From Bacillota bacterium (lineage in GTDB: Bacteria > Bacillota > Sulfobacillia > JAIMAT01), in contig JASBVS010000033.1 in the NCBI GenBank assembly GCA_029960955.1, positions 28,426 to 92,425 of the forward strand: a stretch of DNA of 64,000 bases, given 5' to 3'. Made by a program: the position numbers and the translations under genes. The notes beneath the pieces are model-generated. The model was not told where the DNA came from. It made no database searches and worked only from the letters and a program-made list of their open reading frames with translations. The first letter of the stretch is position 1. Each line of letters starts with the position of its first letter. Positions 59,922 to 64,000 of this stretch are shown one piece after another.

Positions 59922-61373
59922 CCCCTTCCTGCTTCCTGCCTGCTTCCTGCGCGGAGGCGGCGGGGGTCAGGCCCGGCCCAGCCCGAGGCCCACCGCCTCC
60001 TTCACCTGCCGCACCGTCGACTCGGCGATGGCCGCGGCGCGCTCGGCGCCCTGGCGCAGCACCTGCTCGAGGTAGCCCGGCTCGGCCTCCATCTCCGCCA
60101 GACGGCGCTGGATGGGCTCCATGCCCGCGATCACCGCCTCGGCCAGGTCGGCCTTGAAGCGGGCGTAGCCGGTCTCGCGGTACTCCCGCTCCAGCTCGTG
60201 CACGGGGCGACCGCTGAAGCCCGAGAAGATGGTGAGCAGGTTGGCGATCGCAGGCTTCGCCTCGGGGTCGTAGATCACCTCGCGACCGGAGTCGGTGACC
60301 GCGCGGGCGATCTTCCTGCGGATGACGTCGGGGCTGTCGGTGAAGCTGATGTAGCTGGAGGGGCTCTCGGCGCTCTTGGACATCTTCGCCTGCGGGTTGT
60401 CCAGCGCCATGATCCGCGCGCCCAGCGGCGGGATCAGCGGCTCGGGCAGCCGGAAGAGCGGGCCGAAGCGGCGGTTGATCCGCTCGGCCAGGTCGCGCGT
60501 CAGCTCGACGTGCTGCTTCTGATCCTCGCCCACCGGCACCACGTCCGCCTGGTAGAGGAGGATGTCGGCCGCCATCAGCACGGGATAGTTGAAGAGGCCG
60601 GCGGAGACCGACTCCTGCCCGCCCTTGCGCGACTTGTCCTTGAACTGCGTCATGCGGCTCAGCTCGCCGAAGGTGGCGAAGCAGTTGAGGATCCAGGCCA
60701 GCTCCGTGTGGGCGGGGACGTCGGACTGGACGAAGACCGTCGAGCGCGAGGGGTCGATCCCGGCTGCCAGGTAGAAGGCCGCCACCTCGCGGATCTGCTC
60801 GCGCAGCTCCCCGGGATCCTGCGGGACGGTGATGGCGTGGAGGTCGACCACGCAGTAGATGCCCTCGTAGACGTCCTGGAGCTGGACGAACTGGCGGAAG
60901 GCGCCCAGGTAGTTGCCGATGTGGATGTTCCCCGAAGGCTGGACGCCCGAAAAAGCGCGCTTCACACCCCTGCCTCCTTGCCGGTCGCGGCCGCGCCTGC
61001 CCCCGGGCCGGCACTAGCCGACGACCACGTTGACCAGCTTATCCGGAACGGTGATCAGGCGCCGCACCGGCTTCCCCGCCACGTAGGGCCGGTCGCGGAC
61101 CGACTCCAGGGCGCGGCGCGCCAGCTCCTCCTCCGGAAGCCCGCGCGGGACGGAGATCCGCTCGCGGACGCGGCCGTTCACCTGGACGACGACCACCACT
61201 TCCTCGTCCACCAGCGCCGCCGGGTCGGCCTCCGGCCAGCTCTCCAGGTGGATCGAGCTCGCGTGGCCCAGGCGGTGCCAGAGCTCCTCGCTCAGGAAGG
61301 GCGCCATGGGCGCCAGGCAGAGCAGCAGCCGCTCCACCGCCTGCCGGTAGGCGGCGCTCTGCGCGAGCCCCTG
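59916..61373. repeat. Tandem duplication unit B (1458 bp)
   Basis: Second copy, separated from unit A by TTG (59913-59915). Confidence 0.93.
59967..60965 (-). CDS. trpS: Tryptophan-tRNA ligase, copy B
   Basis: Protein identical to copy A (332 aa). Confidence 0.96.
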   Translation of the reverse strand: MKRAFSGVQPSGNIHIGNYLGAFRQFVQLQDVYEGIYCVVDLHAITVPQDPGELREQIREVAAFYLAAGIDPSRSTVFVQSDVPAHTELAWILNCFATFGELSRMTQFKDKSRKGGQESVSAGLFNYPVLMAADILLYQADVVPVGEDQKQHVELTRDLAERINRRFGPLFRLPEPLIPPLGARIMALDNPQAKMSKSAESPSSYISFTDSPDVIRRKIARAVTDSGREVIYDPEAKPAIANLLTIFSGFSGRPVHELEREYRETGYARFKADLAEAVIAGMEPIQRRLAEMEAEPGYLEQVLRQGAERAAAIAESTVRQVKEAVGLGLGRA

Positions 61374-63488
61374 CTGAGCGGCGCGCATGAGCAGGTTGGT
61401 CAGCTCCATCAGCGCCGCCACGGCGGTGTTGAAGTCGAAGCGCTCCAGGTCGGCGGTGACGCGGTGGACGGTCCGGTGCATGGCGCGGACCAGGTCGATC
61501 TCGCGCACCCGCCCGCCCGCCTCCTCCGCCTCGGAGGCGTCCGCCTCGTCCAGGCCCTCGCCCAGCGCCGCCAGCGCCACCCGCCAGACCCGGTTGAGGA
61601 AGCGGTGGACGCCGCCGATCCCCGTGGAGCTCCAGGGTCCCCCCTGCTCCCAGGGGCCCATGAACATCAGGTAGACGCGGACCACGTCGGCGCCGTAGCG
61701 CTGGACCAGGTCGTCGGGCGCCACCACGTTGCCGCGCGACTTGGACATGCGCTGGCCGTCCTCGGCCAGGACGACGCCCTGGTTCTTCAGGCGCAGGAAG
61801 GGCTCGTCGAAGTCGACCAGGCCCAGGTCGCGCAGCACCTTGGTGAAGAAGCGGGCGTACAGCAGGTGCATCACCGCGTGCTCGGCGCCGCCGGTGTACT
61901 GGTCGACCGGCAGCCAGTAGGCCGCTTCCTCGGGGTCCCAGGGGCGGTCCTGCTCGTGCGGGCTCAGGTAGCGGAACCAGTACCAGCTCGAGTCGACGAA
62001 GGTGTCCATGGTGTCGGTCTCGCGCTGGGCCGGGCCGCCGCAGCGCGGGCAGGCGGTGTGCAGGAAGGCCTCGTCGCGCTTGAGCGGCGACTCGCCCGTG
62101 GGCAGGAACTCCGCCTCCTCGGGGAGCAGCACCGGCAGCCGGTCGTCCGGGACGGGCACCGTCCCGCAGCGGTCGCAGTAGACGACGGGGATGGGCGTCC
62201 CCCAGTACCTCTGCCGGCTGATCAGCCAGTCGCGCATGCGGTAATGGACGGTCCGCCGCCCGATCCCCCGCGCCTCCACCGCGTCGGCCAGGCGCTGCCA
62301 GCCCTCGTCGTTGGGGAGCCCCGTGAACTCGCCCGAGTCGACCATGCGGCCCGGTCCCGTATACGCCTCCTCCAGCGGCCGGCCGTCCCACCCCGGCGGG
62401 GCGATCACCACCGGGACGCGCAGGCCGTAGCGGCGGGCGAAATCGAAGTCGCGCTCGTCGTGCGCGGGCACGCCCATGATGGCGCCGGTGCCGTAGGAGA
62501 GGAGGACGTAGTCGGCGATCCAGATCGGGACGGGCTCGCCCGTGAACGGGTGGACGGCGTAGGCGCCGGTGAAGGCACCGTCGCGCACGTGCTCGGTGGA
62601 GAGCCGCTCGATCTCGCTCTCGCGCGAGCTCTTGTAGCGGTAACGCTCCACTTCCTCGCGGCGGTCGGGGGTGACGATCTCGTCGACCAGCGGGTGCTCG
62701 GGTGCCAGCACGCAGAAGGAGGCCCCGAAGAGGGTGTCGATGCGGGTGGTGAAGGTCCGGAAGCGGAGGTCGGGCCGCCCGGCCACCTGCCACTCGAACT
62801 CGACGCCCTCGGAGCGGCCGATCCAGTTCCGCTGCATGGTGACGATGGGTTCCGGCCAGTCGATCTTGGAGAAGTCGAGGAGCTCGTCGGCGTAGGCGGT
62901 GATGCGGAAGAACCACTGCTCGAGATCGCGCCGGATCACCGGCGTGCCGCAGCGCTCGCAGCGGCGATCCTCCCCCACCACCTGCTCGCGGGCGAGCGTG
63001 GTGTTGCAGCTGGGGCACCAGTCGACCGGCGCCATCTTCCGGTAGGCCAAGCCGCGCTCCAGCATGCGCAGGAAGAACCACTGGTTCCACCGGTAGTACT
63101 CGGGTTCGCAGGTGACCACCTCGCGGCTCCAGTCGAACATGGCGCCCATGGAGCGCAGCTGGCCGCGCATCCGCTCGATGTTCCGGTAGGTCCAGATGCG
63201 CGGGTGGACGCCCCGCTTGATGGCGGCGTTCTCGGCCGGGAGGCCGAAGGCGTCGAAGCCCATGGGGAAGAGGACGTTGTAGCCCCGCATGCGCAGGAAG
63301 CGCGCGCGGGCATCCGAGGGCGTCATGGCGTACCAGTGCCCGATGTGCAGGTCGCCGCTGGGATAAGGAAGCATGGTCAGCGCATAGAACTTGGGCCGCC
63401 CGGGATCGATCCGGCTCCGGTAGATCCCTTCTTCCTCCCAGCGCCGCGACCACTTCTCCTCGATACCCCGGAAATCGTAGTCGGGCAC
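61014..63488 (-). CDS. leuS: Leucine-tRNA ligase (GTG start)
   Basis: MLPYPSGDLHIGHWYAMTPSDARARFLRMRGYNVLFPMGFDAFGLPAENAA; zinc-type Cys clusters; KMSKS-like QRMSKSRGNVVAPDD; GTG at 63488. Confidence 0.97.
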   Translation of the reverse strand: MPDYDFRGIEEKWSRRWEEEGIYRSRIDPGRPKFYALTMLPYPSGDLHIGHWYAMTPSDARARFLRMRGYNVLFPMGFDAFGLPAENAAIKRGVHPRIWTYRNIERMRGQLRSMGAMFDWSREVVTCEPEYYRWNQWFFLRMLERGLAYRKMAPVDWCPSCNTTLAREQVVGEDRRCERCGTPVIRRDLEQWFFRITAYADELLDFSKIDWPEPIVTMQRNWIGRSEGVEFEWQVAGRPDLRFRTFTTRIDTLFGASFCVLAPEHPLVDEIVTPDRREEVERYRYKSSRESEIERLSTEHVRDGAFTGAYAVHPFTGEPVPIWIADYVLLSYGTGAIMGVPAHDERDFDFARRYGLRVPVVIAPPGWDGRPLEEAYTGPGRMVDSGEFTGLPNDEGWQRLADAVEARGIGRRTVHYRMRDWLISRQRYWGTPIPVVYCDRCGTVPVPDDRLPVLLPEEAEFLPTGESPLKRDEAFLHTACPRCGGPAQRETDTMDTFVDSSWYWFRYLSPHEQDRPWDPEEAAYWLPVDQYTGGAEHAVMHLLYARFFTKVLRDLGLVDFDEPFLRLKNQGVVLAEDGQRMSKSRGNVVAPDDLVQRYGADVVRVYLMFMGPWEQGGPWSSTGIGGVHRFLNRVWRVALAALGEGLDEADASEAEEAGGRVREIDLVRAMHRTVHRVTADLERFDFNTAVAALMELTNLLMRAAQQGLAQSAAYRQAVERLLLCLAPMAPFLSEELWHRLGHASSIHLESWPEADPAALVDEEVVVVVQVNGRVRERISVPRGLPEEELARRALESVRDRPYVAGKPVRRLITVPDKLVNVVVG

Positions 63489-63520
63489 GCTCGTCCCCCC
63501 GTCTCCGATCTTCGAAAGGT

Positions 63521-63551
63521 GAAGCCCGTCTCCCACCCCGGGACGGGCTTC
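63521..63551 (-). promoter_or_regulatory. Leader hairpin upstream of leuS (10-bp perfect stem, 11-nt loop)
   Basis: GAAGCCCGTC (63521-63530) / GACGGGCTTC (63542-63551), between the predicted promoter and the leuS GTG. Confidence 0.5.
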
Positions 63552-63583
63552 GGCCGCGCCGCAGTCGGCATGATTTGGCTCGA

Positions 63584-63613
63584 ATTCTAGCGATTCCGGC
63601 GCCGCGCTGTCAA
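63584..63613 (-). promoter_or_regulatory. leuS promoter (TTGACA - 18 bp - TAGAAT on minus strand)
   Basis: Plus-strand TGTCAA at 63608-63613 and ATTCTA at 63584-63589; about 95 bp upstream of leuS start. Confidence 0.7.
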
Positions 63614-63705
63614 TTCGCCGCCAGCCTGCCGCTAGAATAGGCGCTGGAGACGGCGCCGGCCGGCGCGGCGGCACGCGCCGGGAGCCGCTCCGGGAGGGGA
63701 GAGAG

Positions 63706-63921
63706 ATGGAGATCGGGCGCTGGCTGATGCTCTTCGGCGCCCTGCTGCTGGCGGTGGGCGCGCTCTTCTACCTGGGCGGCCGCTGGCTGCATCTGGGGCG
63801 GCTGCCCGGGGACTTCGTCTGGCAGCACGGCTCCTTCACGCTCTATGCCCCGCTGGCCTCCTCGCTCCTGCTCAGCCTGGTGCTCACCCTGCTGCTCAAC
63901 CTCTTCCTGGGCCGGCGCTAG
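63706..63921 (+). CDS. DUF2905-like small membrane protein
   Basis: MEIGRWLMLFGALLLAVGALFYLGGRWLHLGRLPGDFVWQHGSFTLYAPLASSLLLSLVLTLLLNLF. Confidence 0.87.
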   Translation: MEIGRWLMLFGALLLAVGALFYLGGRWLHLGRLPGDFVWQHGSFTLYAPLASSLLLSLVLTLLLNLFLGRR

Positions 63922-64000
63922 GGCGGCGCCGGCCGGGGGCGCTGCGCGCGCCGGCCCCGCGGCGGCGGCCGGTCAGGAGGGCGCGGCGCCGCCCTGCGGC

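Noticed and set aside
58092-63590. 1832-aa plus-strand ORF covering trpS/leuS
   Set aside because: Antisense to TrpRS and LeuRS; low-complexity His/Arg/Asp/Leu composition typical of antisense frames in high-GC DNA; its internal repeat only reflects the tandem duplication.

Overview
The window is about 64 kb of very high-GC, gene-dense chromosome. It looks like a spore-forming Firmicutes lineage: an alpha/beta-type SASP and a SpoVK-like AAA ATPase are present, along with the gene orders recA-recX-rny-ymdB, miaB-ylbF/ymcA-like-mutS-mutL-miaA and spoVK-GTPase-glnR-glnA (lineage is inference). Most genes are housekeeping or central metabolism: ETF plus an ETF:menaquinone-oxidoreductase-like FeS protein, acyl-CoA dehydrogenase, a split coaB/coaC pair, a 2-oxoacid:ferredoxin oxidoreductase, arginine deiminase, dinG, mtaD-ahcY-mtnP, ndk, motAB, trpS and leuS. 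Signals that stand out: (1) an apparently identical tandem duplication of 1458 bp (period 1461) that doubles trpS and places the start region of a DUF4149 gene in frame with the last ~120 codons of leuS, giving a free-standing LeuRS C-terminal ORF; (2) a compact two-gene operon (RHH-like + ParB-like protein, then a guanylate-kinase-like protein) under a near-leaderless promoter that contains a perfect 16-bp palindrome; (3) a LexA-like repressor in which both catalytic residues appear substituted (Ser->Ala, Lys->Arg), with a 12-bp palindrome upstream; (4) a cupredoxin-like lipoprotein with altered metal ligands; (5) several palindromes or hairpins at glnR, lrp, leuS and glnA. Many long ORFs in the supplied track are antisense or out-of-frame artefacts of high GC and were rejected. 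No tRNA, rRNA, CRISPR array or intact mobile element was recognised.
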